64,000 bases of DNA. Origin: Actinomadura alba (lineage in GTDB: Bacteria; Actinomycetota; Actinomycetes; Streptosporangiales; Streptosporangiaceae). The stretch spans positions 186,001 to 250,000 of the forward strand of contig NZ_JABVEC010000003.1 of assembly GCF_014323705.1 (NCBI RefSeq), given 5' to 3'. The notes under the pieces were generated by a model. The model was not told where the DNA came from and ran no database searches. It was given only the letters and a program-made list of their open reading frames with translations. The translations under genes were made by a program, and so were the position numbers. Shown piece by piece: positions 17,135 to 25,627 of the stretch. The number at the start of each line of letters is the position of its first letter. Position 1 is the first letter of the stretch.

Positions 17135-18040
17135 TCAGGACTCCTTGAGAGCCCGGTTGAGACCGGCGATCGTGGCGGCCCCGTCCTGAGCCTCGACGAC
17201 GAGCAGGTCCATGACGGCCAGATACCGCTCGACGTCCTCGAACCGGTCCAGATAGACGGCGCTGGTGAGCTGTTCGAGGAAGACCACATCGGGCAGGTCC
17301 GGCTCGTTGAACCGCAGGATGCTGAACGGGCCGCCCGCCGCGGCATGTCCCCCGTACTGGAACGGCATCATCTGGATGGTGACGCGCGGCGCCGCAGACA
17401 TCTCGATCAGGTACTCGATCTGCCGCCGCATCACGCCCCGGTCGCCCAGCGGCCGCCGCAGCGCCGCCTCGTCGATGACGGCCCAGAGATGCGGCGGGTC
17501 GGGCGCCTCCATGATGCGCTCGCGCCGGGTCATCCGCACCGCCACCCGGCGGTCGATCTCGCTCGCGGACGCGCGCGGATGGCCGAGCAACGTGACGGCC
17601 CTGGCGTAGTCCTCGGTCTGGAGCAGCCCGGGGACGAATTGCACCTCGTAGGTGCGGATGCGCGAGGCCGCCTGCTCGAGGCCGACGTAGATCTCGAACC
17701 AGTGCGGCACGACATCGGAGTACTGATGCCACCAACCGGGCGTGTTGGCCTGCCGCGCCAGTTGCAGGCAGGTCGCCCGCTCCTCCCCGTCGGTCATCCC
17801 GTAGAGGGTGAGCAGATCCGCGATGTCGCGTTCCTTGAACCCGACCCGTCCGAGCTCCAGCCGGCTGATCTTTGATTCCGAGGCCCTGATCGTGTAGCCG
17901 GCCTGCTTGCGGGTGATCCTGTTCGACTCCCGCAGCCGCCGCAGCCGGGCTCCGAGCATCATGCGAAGCACCGTGGGACCGCCCGACACCGGGGAGGGCA
18001 TCTCGGGCATCTCAGGACCACCGTCCGGCTGAGCCGTCAT
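17135..18040 (-). CDS. Helix-turn-helix regulator with DUF5753 domain
   Basis: A 301-residue cytoplasmic regulator. The XRE-type helix-turn-helix lies at about residues 25-80 (LGARLRRLRESNRITRKQAG followed by SESKISRLELGR). The DUF5753 domain follows, with the family hallmarks YVGLEQAASRIRTYEVQFVP, GLLQTEDYARA, ALRRPLGDRGVMRRQ and QMMPFQYGGHA. In Streptomyces such proteins (WhiJ/BldB-associated type) usually pair with DUF397 proteins and RsbW-like ATPases in development and antibiotic control. This copy has no adjacent DUF397 partner. ATG 18040 fits the domain start. Confidence 0.9.
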   Translation of the reverse strand: MTAQPDGGPEMPEMPSPVSGGPTVLRMMLGARLRRLRESNRITRKQAGYTIRASESKISRLELGRVGFKERDIADLLTLYGMTDGEERATCLQLARQANTPGWWHQYSDVVPHWFEIYVGLEQAASRIRTYEVQFVPGLLQTEDYARAVTLLGHPRASASEIDRRVAVRMTRRERIMEAPDPPHLWAVIDEAALRRPLGDRGVMRRQIEYLIEMSAAPRVTIQMMPFQYGGHAAAGGPFSILRFNEPDLPDVVFLEQLTSAVYLDRFEDVERYLAVMDLLVVEAQDGAATIAGLNRALKES

Positions 18041-18435
18041 CACATCCGACCTGGGCAGGCAACAAGAGCCCAGCATTCCACGCTGAGCCGCCAGGGCAAG
18101 GCATGTGAGCGAGCCCTCATCATCATTCTCATCCGTTCAGCACAAACAAGGCGCCCATTCGATCACTTCCAGCAGCCGCGCGCGTTCCTCTTACCGAAAT
18201 CCCCTCCCGCCGCGACGGCGTAACAGGCATGACACGAGCTGATCACTTCTTCCGGCCGAGGGCGTCGGTCAGATGCACGAGGCGGCCCCTCCGGCCTTGG
18301 TCAGGCGAGGCGGCCTGACACCCGGCCCAGGAGCGCGCTCAGCAGGCGCTCTCCTCCTTGCCCACCGCCGCGTCAAGGCGGGCGCGCGGCCGAGGCGACC
18401 GTGATCGGCCCACTGGCCGGGCCGATCCGAGCGGG
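18041..18435. other. 395-bp intergenic region
   Basis: No convincing gene. It should hold the promoter of the DUF5753 regulator (left, minus strand) and the end of the membrane-protein transcript (right, minus strand). A GTCAGG/CCTGAC hairpin lies at 18299-18318, and a GGAGCGC/GCGCTCTCC-type imperfect hairpin near 18331-18357 could terminate the membrane-protein gene. Base composition is lower in GC at 18100-18260 than in the flanking genes. Confidence 0.5.
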
Positions 18436-19707
18436 TCAGCCGACGCGGGTCAGCCGACCGGTCCCGGCGGTCTGCTCATGCCATCTCTTGCGCAGCTTGT
18501 AGGCATACCCGCTGGAGGGCGGTCTGCGCCCGGCCCGCTCCATGTCGGCACGGGCCGCCGGGACCGAGCCCTCGTGTCTGCCGAGGGCGTCCAGAAAGAG
18601 CGCCGCAAGCTCACCGGTGTCCGTGGCCACCTTGGCACCCGGGACCACGGCGGGCGCGGGTCGCAGCTCGGCCGCGGGCGGCGGCTCGGCGGGCGTGTCC
18701 TGTACCGCGCCGTCACGTACAAGAGCGTGCGGCATCGCTTGGGGAACCTCCGGTGCGGTGTCCGGCTCCACTGGCACCGGTCGTTGCTCCGCCGGGTGGG
18801 CGTCGGCGTCGTCGGCGGAGCGGCCGTCGGCCGGCGTCGCCGCCCAGGGTGCCTCCGGTTCCAGATCGAGAAGGCTCGCGGCGTTGTAGAGGACACCGAG
18901 CTGCGCGATCAGCATGTCCTGTCGCGCGGGATCGGTGCCCAGTCCCCCGTACTCGACCGTACGCTCCATCGCGCGGTCGAGCTTGGCGAGCGCCCGTCGC
19001 TGGGCTCGCCTCGTCCCGGTGTCACGAACGGTGCGTGCGTGCTTGGCCGCGAGCGCCAGCCGCATCAGGCGGCGTTGTGCGTCGACCTCGCCGATGTCGC
19101 GGCCGGTCGGGTCGGCGAGCCCGATCCGTACGAGCACCCGTTCGGGGGTGAGCCGCCAGTTGACCCGCGTCCGTCCGGTGATGCGCATGCGTTCCAGCGC
19201 CATGCCGCGCTCCCACAGCCAGGCCGCGACGAGCGGCGCGGTGAGCCGCAGCACCGTCTCGCCGAAGCTGCGGGCGTCGAGGCTGGACAGCACGGCGGAC
19301 AGGCAGGTGAGCACCCAGACGGCGATGCCGTCCACGCCGGCGGAGTGGCGTTCGCGCATGGAGGCGCGGGCCCGGAGAGCCGAGGTGATCACTGACACCT
19401 CGATGAACGCGAACGTCAGCACCCGGAGCGGGCCGGAGAAGTGGAGGATGTCCCCGAAGAACTGCCACATGCCCTGGGCCGCGACGGCGGTCGCGATGCC
19501 GGCGGCCACCACGGTGAACACGTTCTCAGCGGAGATCCCGCGCGTGGGCCGGGCGGCCGCCCTGAACGTGCCGCGCAGCAGCAGGAGCAGCGGGACCAGG
19601 GCGATCACTGCGGCCACCGCGACGAGCGCGGCGGGCACGGGGTGCTGGTCGATGACCTGCAACGGGTCGATTGCGAGCAGCATCGGCGCGGGGGTGCGCG
19701 GGGCCAT
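18436..19707 (-). CDS. Membrane protein with four N-terminal helices and a helical C-terminal tail
   Basis: A 423-residue protein. Four hydrophobic segments lie at about residues 25-45, 63-85, 90-110 and 125-150, similar to DUF2637/SpdB-type proteins of actinobacterial mobile elements. A charged helical region, an acidic Pro/Ala-rich linker (about 285-370) and a compact C-terminal module with DTGELAALFLDALGRHEG and SGYAYKLRKRWHEQ follow; the last could be a winged-helix-like or replication-associated DNA-binding tail. The ATG at 19707 has AAAGGA upstream. Family assignment is tentative and the function unknown. It may be a relic of a plasmid or integrative element. Confidence 0.7.
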   Translation of the reverse strand: MAPRTPAPMLLAIDPLQVIDQHPVPAALVAVAAVIALVPLLLLLRGTFRAAARPTRGISAENVFTVVAAGIATAVAAQGMWQFFGDILHFSGPLRVLTFAFIEVSVITSALRARASMRERHSAGVDGIAVWVLTCLSAVLSSLDARSFGETVLRLTAPLVAAWLWERGMALERMRITGRTRVNWRLTPERVLVRIGLADPTGRDIGEVDAQRRLMRLALAAKHARTVRDTGTRRAQRRALAKLDRAMERTVEYGGLGTDPARQDMLIAQLGVLYNAASLLDLEPEAPWAATPADGRSADDADAHPAEQRPVPVEPDTAPEVPQAMPHALVRDGAVQDTPAEPPPAAELRPAPAVVPGAKVATDTGELAALFLDALGRHEGSVPAARADMERAGRRPPSSGYAYKLRKRWHEQTAGTGRLTRVG

Positions 19708-20296
19708 CGGTGTCCTTTCACCGCGACCGCCCAGTGCGTTCCCCAGGTTCGGCCCGGCAGGGGGTCACGGTTTCGATCGAGGTGCGGCACAACCCTACGG
19801 GGAGGGCGATCATCCTCGCCGTCATTTGTCCGCTCGTAACGTGCACTTCATACAAGGCACCGGAGAGTCCCGGGGCCGGCGGTGAGGCGATCAGGCGCAT
19901 GAGCACGACCCACATCGTGCGGTGGCCATCAGGTCAGTGCGGTGAAGCCCAGTCGGCACGGGTGACGAACTTTGGGAGACCGCCACCGGCCATGAGCACC
20001 AGCAGTTCCCCGGCGGTCTCGGTCACGCGGGTGACACGCTCCACGCGACGGCCGGTCAGCGGGCCCATAGGGCTGGGCAGCGGAGGGCCGTGCCGGCGCC
20101 CGGGGGGACGGGGCTTCGACGGCCGGCACGGCCCTCCCTTTCACAGACCCGGGACGAGCGCAGGCGAGGGGGAAGTGCCGCGTTCTCCGGTATCTGAGCT
20201 CAGTGCATTCGATGGGTGCGAATCCACGAGATTCCTCGTGTCATCCTGCCTCCGTTTTCACCATGGCCGACGAACCATCTCCCACTCCCCGGCCGG
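19708..20296. other. 589-bp region with one possible small gene
   Basis: The region between the membrane protein and the RsbW-like ATPase gene, both on the minus strand. The only coding signal I can support is a 44-codon frame at 19934-20068, listed separately. The stretch 20200-20296 is relatively AT-rich. No IS element or RNA gene is seen. Confidence 0.5.
19934..20068 (-). CDS. Possible small protein, 44 residues
   Basis: A short frame with GC-rich third positions and a protein-like sequence: an Arg/Val-rich start (MGPLTGRRVERVTRVTETAG), a hydrophobic LLVLM, a Gly turn and a C-terminal LPKFVTRADWASPH. ATG 20068 has a poor ribosome site. A strong AAGGGAGG followed by GTG at 20129 sits upstream in a frame offset by one base, across a run of six C, so a frameshift may have broken a slightly longer gene. 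The function is unknown. It is downstream of the ATPase gene and could belong to that regulatory set. Confidence 0.35.
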   Translation of the reverse strand: MGPLTGRRVERVTRVTETAGELLVLMAGGGLPKFVTRADWASPH

Positions 20297-20746
20297 TCAT
20301 GTATTGAGTCTGGCCCAGACTAATTTCCCGTTCGGCCTCCTCACCGGATAGGCGCCGTGGTCGTCGGCGAGTGCCGCGACAATGTGCAGTCCGCGGCCTG
20401 ACTCATCGCCCGGGTCGCACGCCCCGGCAATGGGCATCGCGGGGCTGGAGTCCCAGAGTCCGATCGAGACGCTCGCCGCCTCACGCGCGAACAGAAGGAA
20501 GACGTCGCCTCCCGGCGTCGCGTCGAGCGCGTTGGTGAAAAGCTCGGACACGATCAGCCGGGCGGGTTCCATGAGATGGCGGAGAGCCCAGCCGAGAAGC
20601 ACCACGTCGGCGAGCTCACGGGCCACTCGCACGTTCTCCGGTATGGCGTCGAGCCGGAACTTCACCTCCGGCTGATTTCGATCTTCGTCCTCCGCGTAAT
20701 CACGCGACTCATCGTCCAATCCGGTTATCCGGCCCTTGCGATTCAC
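20297..20746 (-). CDS. RsbW-like ATP-binding regulatory protein
   Basis: A 149-residue GHKL-fold ATPase of the anti-sigma/serine kinase (HATPase_c_2) type. LIVSELFTNALDATPGG is the N box, IGLWDSSPAMP the G1 box with the nucleotide-binding Asp, and DESGRGLHIVAALADDHGAY the G2 box. An acidic N-terminus (DESRDYAEDEDRNQPE) precedes the domain. The GTG at 20746 has GAGGGG immediately upstream. It is divergent from a DUF5753 regulator plus DUF397 gene, the classic Streptomyces abaA/whiJ-type triad, so it probably acts in the same signalling pathway. Confidence 0.9.
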   Translation of the reverse strand: MNRKGRITGLDDESRDYAEDEDRNQPEVKFRLDAIPENVRVARELADVVLLGWALRHLMEPARLIVSELFTNALDATPGGDVFLLFAREAASVSIGLWDSSPAMPIAGACDPGDESGRGLHIVAALADDHGAYPVRRPNGKLVWARLNT

Positions 20747-20845
20747 CCCTCAAGAATGCCCTCCGCGACTTAATCTGAGCAGGTCAAAACGCGAACGCGA
20801 ACGCACCATGCGCGTTCCCCCCAGATGTTCGGAGTTGTACGCGCC

Positions 20846-21658
20846 ATGACGAGCAATCATCTGACACCGCGCATGTTCCTCGCCAAGGAGATCCGGCGGT
20901 CACGCGAGGAGAAAGGGATGAAAACCATCGATATCGCCAACATGATGTACGTATCCGAAGGTCTCGTACGAGCATGGGAGAAAGGCCGTCGGCTACCACA
21001 ACCCGATCATCTGGCACAGCTCGAGGAACTGTTCGGCACCCGGGGAGTGCTCGGCCGCATCCGCGAGGAGTTGATCAACGCCGCGGTGCCCCTGGAGTGG
21101 TTCGCCCGGTGGCCCGAGATCGAGCACCAGGCCACGTCGCTGTGGTCGTTTCAAACCACCGTGGTCCCCGGGCTGCTCCAGAAAGAAGACTACGCCCGCT
21201 CCGTGCTCCACGCGGCGCACCACATCGCCGACACCGAGGAGATGGTCGGCGCCCGGCTGGAGCGGCAGCGGATCCTGGCCAAGGAGGATCCACCGATGCT
21301 CGTCGCCCTCATCACCGAGAGCGTGCTGCGGCACAACGTCGGCGGGGCCGAGGTCATGCGTGATCAGCTGGCCCACCTCGAGGAGATGGCCGAGCGCGAC
21401 AACGTCATCGTGCAGGTCGTTCCCGACTCCGCCCGCGCGTGCGCCGGATTCACCGGGCCGTTCGCGATAGCGAGCTTCGACGCCGGCACCGAAGTCGCGT
21501 ATGTTGACGACCAACTGAGCGGCAAGGTCGTCGAAGACCCCGAGGACGTCGCACGGCTCCGGCGCATGTTCGACGTGTTCAGGGCGGACGCGCTGTCCAG
21601 GCGCGAATCACTGGAGCTCATCCGAAGGACGAGGGTGGAGCGATGGCAGGGGAAATGA
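20846..21658 (+). CDS. Helix-turn-helix regulator with DUF5753 domain
   Basis: A 270-residue regulator. The N-terminal XRE helix-turn-helix (about residues 10-65) includes KTIDIANMMYVSEGLVRAWE. The DUF5753 domain follows: WPEIEHQATSLWSFQTTVVP, GLLQKEDYARSVLHAAHH, LITESVLRHNVGG and VVPDSARACAGFTGPFAIA. ATG 20846 is chosen because GGAG lies 11 bases upstream and the helix-turn-helix starts soon after; the frame is open slightly further. It overlaps the DUF397 gene by 16 bp, so the two are co-translated. It is divergent from the ATPase gene, sharing an AT-richer control region. Confidence 0.92.
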   Translation: MTSNHLTPRMFLAKEIRRSREEKGMKTIDIANMMYVSEGLVRAWEKGRRLPQPDHLAQLEELFGTRGVLGRIREELINAAVPLEWFARWPEIEHQATSLWSFQTTVVPGLLQKEDYARSVLHAAHHIADTEEMVGARLERQRILAKEDPPMLVALITESVLRHNVGGAEVMRDQLAHLEEMAERDNVIVQVVPDSARACAGFTGPFAIASFDAGTEVAYVDDQLSGKVVEDPEDVARLRRMFDVFRADALSRRESLELIRRTRVERWQGK

Positions 21659-21837
21659 CATGGCGTAAGTCGTCGCGCAGCACCGCGAACGGCGGCGACT
21701 GTGTCGAGGTCGCGTGGATGGCCGGATCGATCGCCGCCCGCGACAGCAAGAACACCAAGGGCGGCCACCTGACCTTCACGGCTGCGGCGTTCGGCGCGCT
21801 GCTGGCCGACATCAAAGCCGGCAAGCTGGACGGCTGA
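21643..21837 (+). CDS. DUF397 family small protein
   Basis: A 64-residue protein of the DUF397 family. The signature is complete: MTWRKSSRSTANGGDCVEVA, then AARDSKNTKGGHLTF and AAFGALLADIKAGKLDG. DUF397 proteins typically act with the adjacent DUF5753 helix-turn-helix protein as antagonist or co-regulator. The start lies inside the upstream gene (16-bp overlap). A truncated relic of the same family lies at 56626-56760. Confidence 0.93.
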   Translation: MAGEMTWRKSSRSTANGGDCVEVAWMAGSIAARDSKNTKGGHLTFTAAAFGALLADIKAGKLDG

Positions 21838-21891
21838 GCCGGTCTCGGCGCGAGCGCCGTCCTCTGGACCTGTTACGCGGAGAGGCCCGCC

Positions 21892-22290
21892 GTGCCGATC
21901 GGAACCGAACCGTCCTCCCGTGACGAAAACCGGCAGGCCGTGACGGAAATCTCTCCGGAACCGGGCCGAACAGCGGCGGCCCCGGCCGGGCGGGCGGATC
22001 GGACAGATCCGCCCGGGCGCTCGGCGGCACCGGCCGCCGCACCGGCTGGCAGGCCACCTACCGGGCCACCGCCGTCACCGTCGGCGGTGGTGAGATCGAC
22101 CTGAGCGATGCCCGCTTCACCGGCCACGAAACCCAGGTCCGCGCCTTCGCCCTGTGGGGGTGGCACGGAGATCATCATCCCCGACGACGTCGAGGTCGTG
22201 GTCAGGGGCTTCGGCCTGTTCGGCGTGTTCGACAAGCCCACCGTCCTGCCTGGACGTCGAAAGCATGGCCGGCCTTCCGATCGCGATCAC
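21892..22290 (+). pseudogene. Frameshifted LiaF-like/DUF1707-associated C-terminal domain
   Basis: Pieces of one protein appear in successive frames. The first is a short N-terminus from GTG 21892 (PIGTEPSSRDENRQAV). The second, from about 22002, has RTGWQATYRATAVTVGGGE then IDLSDARFTGHETQVRAFAL. The third, from about 22155, has GGGTEIIIPDDVEVVVRGFG then LFGVFDK. Together they match the C-terminal beta-helical domain of LiaF-like/DUF1707 cell-wall-stress proteins, where a Gly-Gly pair precedes the TEIIIPDDVEV strand. The last switch falls at a GTGGGGGTGG run near 22153-22162. The N-terminal membrane part is missing. Probably decayed, unless the breaks are sequencing errors. Confidence 0.6.
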
Positions 22291-22389
22291 CTGAGAGGGT
22301 GCAAGATTCTGGCGGTGTCTGGACATGTGCCTGGTGACCATCGACCAAGAGGTCACATGTTCTAGGAGGCCAGATGTCGAGGAGCCCGG

Positions 22390-22926
22390 ATGGGTGAGGA
22401 CGAGTTCGCGGACGTCTACGCCGCCACTTATAAGCCATTGCTCGGTTACGCCTTGCGTCGTTGTGGCTCGCCTGAGGACGCGGCCGATGTGGTGGCCGAG
22501 ACGTTCGCGATCGCCTGGCGGCGCGCTGCGGAGATGCCAGCGGGGGGCGAGGCGCGGCTGTGGCTGTACGGGGTGGCGCGCCGTGTTCTGGCCAATCAGC
22601 GGCGCGGGGCGCGGCGTCACACGATGAAGACAGCGGCGCTGATTGCCGAGTTGGCGGTCGGTGCACCGTCGCAGGAGGACTCGGCGGTCGCCGAGATCTT
22701 CGACCGCCTGCCGGATCGCGATCGTGAACTACTCGCGCTCGTGGCCTGGGAAGGCCTTTCCAATACCGAGATCGCGACGGTGCTCGGTTGCTCGTCCAAC
22801 ACCGTGAGCGTTCGCCTGCACCGCGCCCGTAAACGCTTCGTGCGCGCCCTGCGGTCGGCGGGCATCGACCATCCGGCTGCCGCCGTGCAGGCCCGGACCG
22901 TTCTTCAGGGGAGTGAGCTGACATGA
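22390..22926 (+). CDS. ECF-type RNA polymerase sigma factor
   Basis: A 178-residue sigma factor. Region 2 is seen in FADVYAATYKPLLGYALRRC and PEDAADVVAETFAIAWRR, then WLYGVARRVLANQRRGARRH. Region 4 is seen in FDRLPDRDRELLALVAWEGL and SNTEIATVLGCSSNTVSVRL. The ATG at 22390 has GAGGAG upstream. Its stop overlaps the start of the next gene (ATGA), a one-membrane-span protein that is probably its anti-sigma factor. It is unrelated in detail to the sigma factor at 4809-5360. Confidence 0.92.
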   Translation: MGEDEFADVYAATYKPLLGYALRRCGSPEDAADVVAETFAIAWRRAAEMPAGGEARLWLYGVARRVLANQRRGARRHTMKTAALIAELAVGAPSQEDSAVAEIFDRLPDRDRELLALVAWEGLSNTEIATVLGCSSNTVSVRLHRARKRFVRALRSAGIDHPAAAVQARTVLQGSELT

Positions 22927-23813
22927 CGTCCCGGATCGACGAGCTCGTGGCGGGTCTGGCCACGGTGCGCGACAGTGACATCACGAGCGAACCAGATAGC
23001 GCTGGAGGCCGGGCCCTGCTCGCGGCCATCACCACCGGCAAGGCTCCAGTACCGCGGCGGCATCGTTATCCACGCCTTCCCTGGCTGGTGGCCGGGGCGA
23101 CGGTCGCCTCGGCTGCCGCCGCCGCGGTCGTCGTGGGGGTGGGCGGCCAGAACTCGGCGCCGTTGCGCAGCTACGCCAACGCCGCCGTGGCGATCGACGT
23201 CAAGGGCACCGAGTACGAGGTGGAGGTCAAGAACGCCTACGCCGACCAGCGGGAGTTCAGTGAGGCGTTCGCCAAGTTCGGTCTCGACGTCAGGCTGCGC
23301 ATCGTTCCGGTCGCGCCGGGAGGTGAACGCGAGATCGTCCAGATCGGCCCGCTCCACGCGCCCAAGGGCGGGATGCCTCCAGGGGGTGTGTCGGGGACGT
23401 CCAGCGCCGTGCTGAAGTGCCCGCCGGGCCAGATCGCCTGCCCGTTGAAGGTCCGGCTCGGCGGCGAGATGTTCCGCTTGGGAGGGGCCGATATCGTCAT
23501 CGGCCGCAAGGCTGCGCCTGGTGAGGTCTACTTCGACGCCAATCCGGTACAGGGCGACCGGGCCAAGGATCTGCGCCTGACCGGCCGGACCGTCGCCCAA
23601 GCCCTCGCCGAAGTGCTACGTCGTGGCCTGACCGCGACCTTCACACTCGGCGAGTTCAAGGCCGACGGGTCGGGCTCCTCCTGGGACCCGCCCGCGACGT
23701 GGCGTCCCGCCGGCGAACGCCGCATCACTGGGGTGTGGACGCGCAGTTCCACCTCGGTCGGGCTGATGGTCGTCCCGCAGAAAGGCGACCCTCAGCCCCA
23801 CCCGGTCGGCTGA
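22923..23813 (+). CDS. Single-pass membrane protein, probable anti-sigma factor
   Basis: A 296-residue protein with a cytoplasmic N-terminus (about 1-50), one transmembrane helix at about 53-73 (LPWLVAGATVASAAAAAVVV) and an extracytoplasmic domain of about 220 residues with a Cys pair (LKCPPGQIACPLKV). The start overlaps the ECF sigma stop, so the genes are coupled. The layout is that of CU044-type or other membrane anti-sigma partners that hold a sigma factor until an outside signal arrives. No zinc-binding HxxxCxxC motif is visible in the N-terminus, so the inhibitory role rests on context. Confidence 0.75.
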   Translation: MTSRIDELVAGLATVRDSDITSEPDSAGGRALLAAITTGKAPVPRRHRYPRLPWLVAGATVASAAAAAVVVGVGGQNSAPLRSYANAAVAIDVKGTEYEVEVKNAYADQREFSEAFAKFGLDVRLRIVPVAPGGEREIVQIGPLHAPKGGMPPGGVSGTSSAVLKCPPGQIACPLKVRLGGEMFRLGGADIVIGRKAAPGEVYFDANPVQGDRAKDLRLTGRTVAQALAEVLRRGLTATFTLGEFKADGSGSSWDPPATWRPAGERRITGVWTRSSTSVGLMVVPQKGDPQPHPVG

Positions 23814-24137
23814 CTGACACAGCTGTTCTGGTCTGGAGGCAGCGGTCCGCGCGCCACCGGGGGCGCGGACCGCTACTCAGCGGATGCCCGTCCCCTCGGC
23901 GCCGGGCCGCTCCTGGCCGCAGGCTTGCGAGTTCCCTTTTGAGCTCTCATCCGCGATATAGCGAGCGGCCGCAGATCAATTGACAATGGCCGCCCGATTT
24001 GCCCGGTAAATGAATTGGAACGGGCATCTAACCGGATGGCTAGCGAAAAGCATTCCTTTCATTCGCTAGAATTTTCGAAGGCGGGCGATTGACGCCCGAA
24101 CAATGACCTCGAAAGCTTGAGGGGAGGTGCTCTGCCG
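23814..24137. other. AT-richer intergenic control region with hairpins
   Basis: A 324-bp region, clearly lower in GC from about 23930. It carries an 8-bp inverted repeat CTAGCGAA/TTCGCTAG (24040-24047 and 24062-24069) and a GGGCG/CGCCC hairpin near 24083-24100, just ahead of the HNH gene. These may be regulatory sites for that gene or relics of an insertion. No gene is seen. Confidence 0.55.
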
Positions 24138-25580
24138 ATGCCGCCGGCCGCAGTGCTCGACATCGTTTCGGGATCCGAATGGGAAGGACGGGCGGAGTTT
24201 CCTCCCGGGCCGCAGCTCGCGTGCGCGCTGGCCGGGCAGCGGCCGGGCGAGCTGTCCGATGTGGAGCTGATCGAGCTGATCGCCGCCGCCCGGCGCCAGA
24301 CCTCATGGGCTCAGGCGCTGGAGCTGTCGGCGGTGGCGGAGCTGTCGCGCCGCCGCCATCAGGGCGAGCACGGCCCGGCCGCGGCCGGGCACTGGACCTC
24401 GGAGATCCACGAGATCGTCACCGAAGAGGTCTCCCTTGCCATCACTGTGACCGGCACCGCCGCCTCCGCACTGGTGGTGCTGGCCGAACAGCTCGCCCAG
24501 CAGCTTCCGCGCACCCGGGCCGCCCTCGAGGCGGGCCGCATCGACCTGCCCCGCGCGAGGGTCATCGCCGATGCCGTCCGCGGTCTCGACGACACCCTCG
24601 CGGCCTCCGTCGAGGCGCTGGTGATCGACCAGGCCGGCGCGCTGACCACCGGCAAGCTCCGCCACCGGGTGAGACGGGCGGTCACGGCCGCCGACCCCAA
24701 CGCCGCCGAACAACGCACCAAGGCAGCCGTCAAAGACCGTCGGCTGGAGTTGTTCGACAACAGCTCGGGCACCAGTGACCTGGCCTTGCGTGGCCTCCCC
24801 GCCGAAGTCGCCCACGCCTTGTGGAACCGCATCAACGCCGCCGCCCAAGCACTCAAGGCCGACGGCGACCAGAGGCCGATCGACACGCTGCGCGCCGACC
24901 TCACCCACGCGCTCCTCCGTGGCCTGCCGCTCCCCAAGGCCATCCGTCACCTGCTGATGCGGCCCGATGACGACCTCGGCCCAGACGGGCCGCAGGCCCC
25001 CGGCCCCTTCGGCGAGGCCACCTCCGAGCAGGCCGGCACCGACTCTCGGTGCGAGGACGGCTGGCGGGCGGCTGATGACACCGAAACACTGGACGCCGTC
25101 GAACGGCAGATCGACGACGCCCTCTCCCGCAGCGCCGACCGCCACCTCGCCCGGCTGCTAGAACATGCACGAGGCACCGGACGGCTCGACGGCCTCGCCC
25201 TGCTCGTCGCCCAGGCCGTACAGGCCATGCACGACGGCCTCTCCGAGCTCAGGCAAGCCTGGTGCCGGACCACCGGGCCGGGTCCCGGACAACACGGTCA
25301 CCGGGGCTACCGGCCGCCCGCGGGAATGCGCAGGCTCATCGAACGACGGCATCGCACGTGCGTCTTCCCCACGTGCAATCGGCGGGTCGACGGCTGCGAT
25401 ATCGACCACAGCATTCCGTGGCACAAGGGCGGCCTCACGTGCCGTTGCAATCTGGCGCCCTTGTGCAGGCGACATCATCGCCTGAAGGCGACCCCTGGCT
25501 GGAGACTCTGCCAACCCTGGCCGGGCCTCCTCATCTGGATCACACCATCGGGCACATGGCACATAGTCACGCCCCAATGA
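24138..25580 (+). CDS. DUF222/13E12-type HNH endonuclease
   Basis: A 480-residue protein. DUF222 (13E12 repeat family) covers about residues 15-330, including the typical PRARVIADAV and AEQRTKAAVKDRRLELF. The C-terminal HNH nuclease has CVFPTCNRRVDGCDIDHSIP, HKGG and CNLAPLCRRHHRLKA, with the Cys, Asp-His and His-His residues in place. These proteins are common, often multicopy, and mobile-associated in actinobacteria. Their biological role is not settled. ATG 24138 is chosen because GGGGAGG lies at 24121-24127; an upstream TTG at 24117 is in frame. Confidence 0.92.
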   Translation: MPPAAVLDIVSGSEWEGRAEFPPGPQLACALAGQRPGELSDVELIELIAAARRQTSWAQALELSAVAELSRRRHQGEHGPAAAGHWTSEIHEIVTEEVSLAITVTGTAASALVVLAEQLAQQLPRTRAALEAGRIDLPRARVIADAVRGLDDTLAASVEALVIDQAGALTTGKLRHRVRRAVTAADPNAAEQRTKAAVKDRRLELFDNSSGTSDLALRGLPAEVAHALWNRINAAAQALKADGDQRPIDTLRADLTHALLRGLPLPKAIRHLLMRPDDDLGPDGPQAPGPFGEATSEQAGTDSRCEDGWRAADDTETLDAVERQIDDALSRSADRHLARLLEHARGTGRLDGLALLVAQAVQAMHDGLSELRQAWCRTTGPGPGQHGHRGYRPPAGMRRLIERRHRTCVFPTCNRRVDGCDIDHSIPWHKGGLTCRCNLAPLCRRHHRLKATPGWRLCQPWPGLLIWITPSGTWHIVTPQ

Positions 25581-25627
25581 GCCGGTGACCGGCGCTGCTC
25601 CCACCGGCCGGGCCCCGATACCGTCCG

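Noticed and set aside
18436..19707. A full plasmid or integrative element
   Set aside because: Only one SpdB-like membrane protein is present; no integrase, replication, or transfer genes or att sites are seen within the window.
24138..25580. Treating the DUF222-HNH gene as part of a restriction or CRISPR system
   Set aside because: No methyltransferase, specificity or Cas gene is adjacent; DUF222-HNH proteins are common and stand alone.
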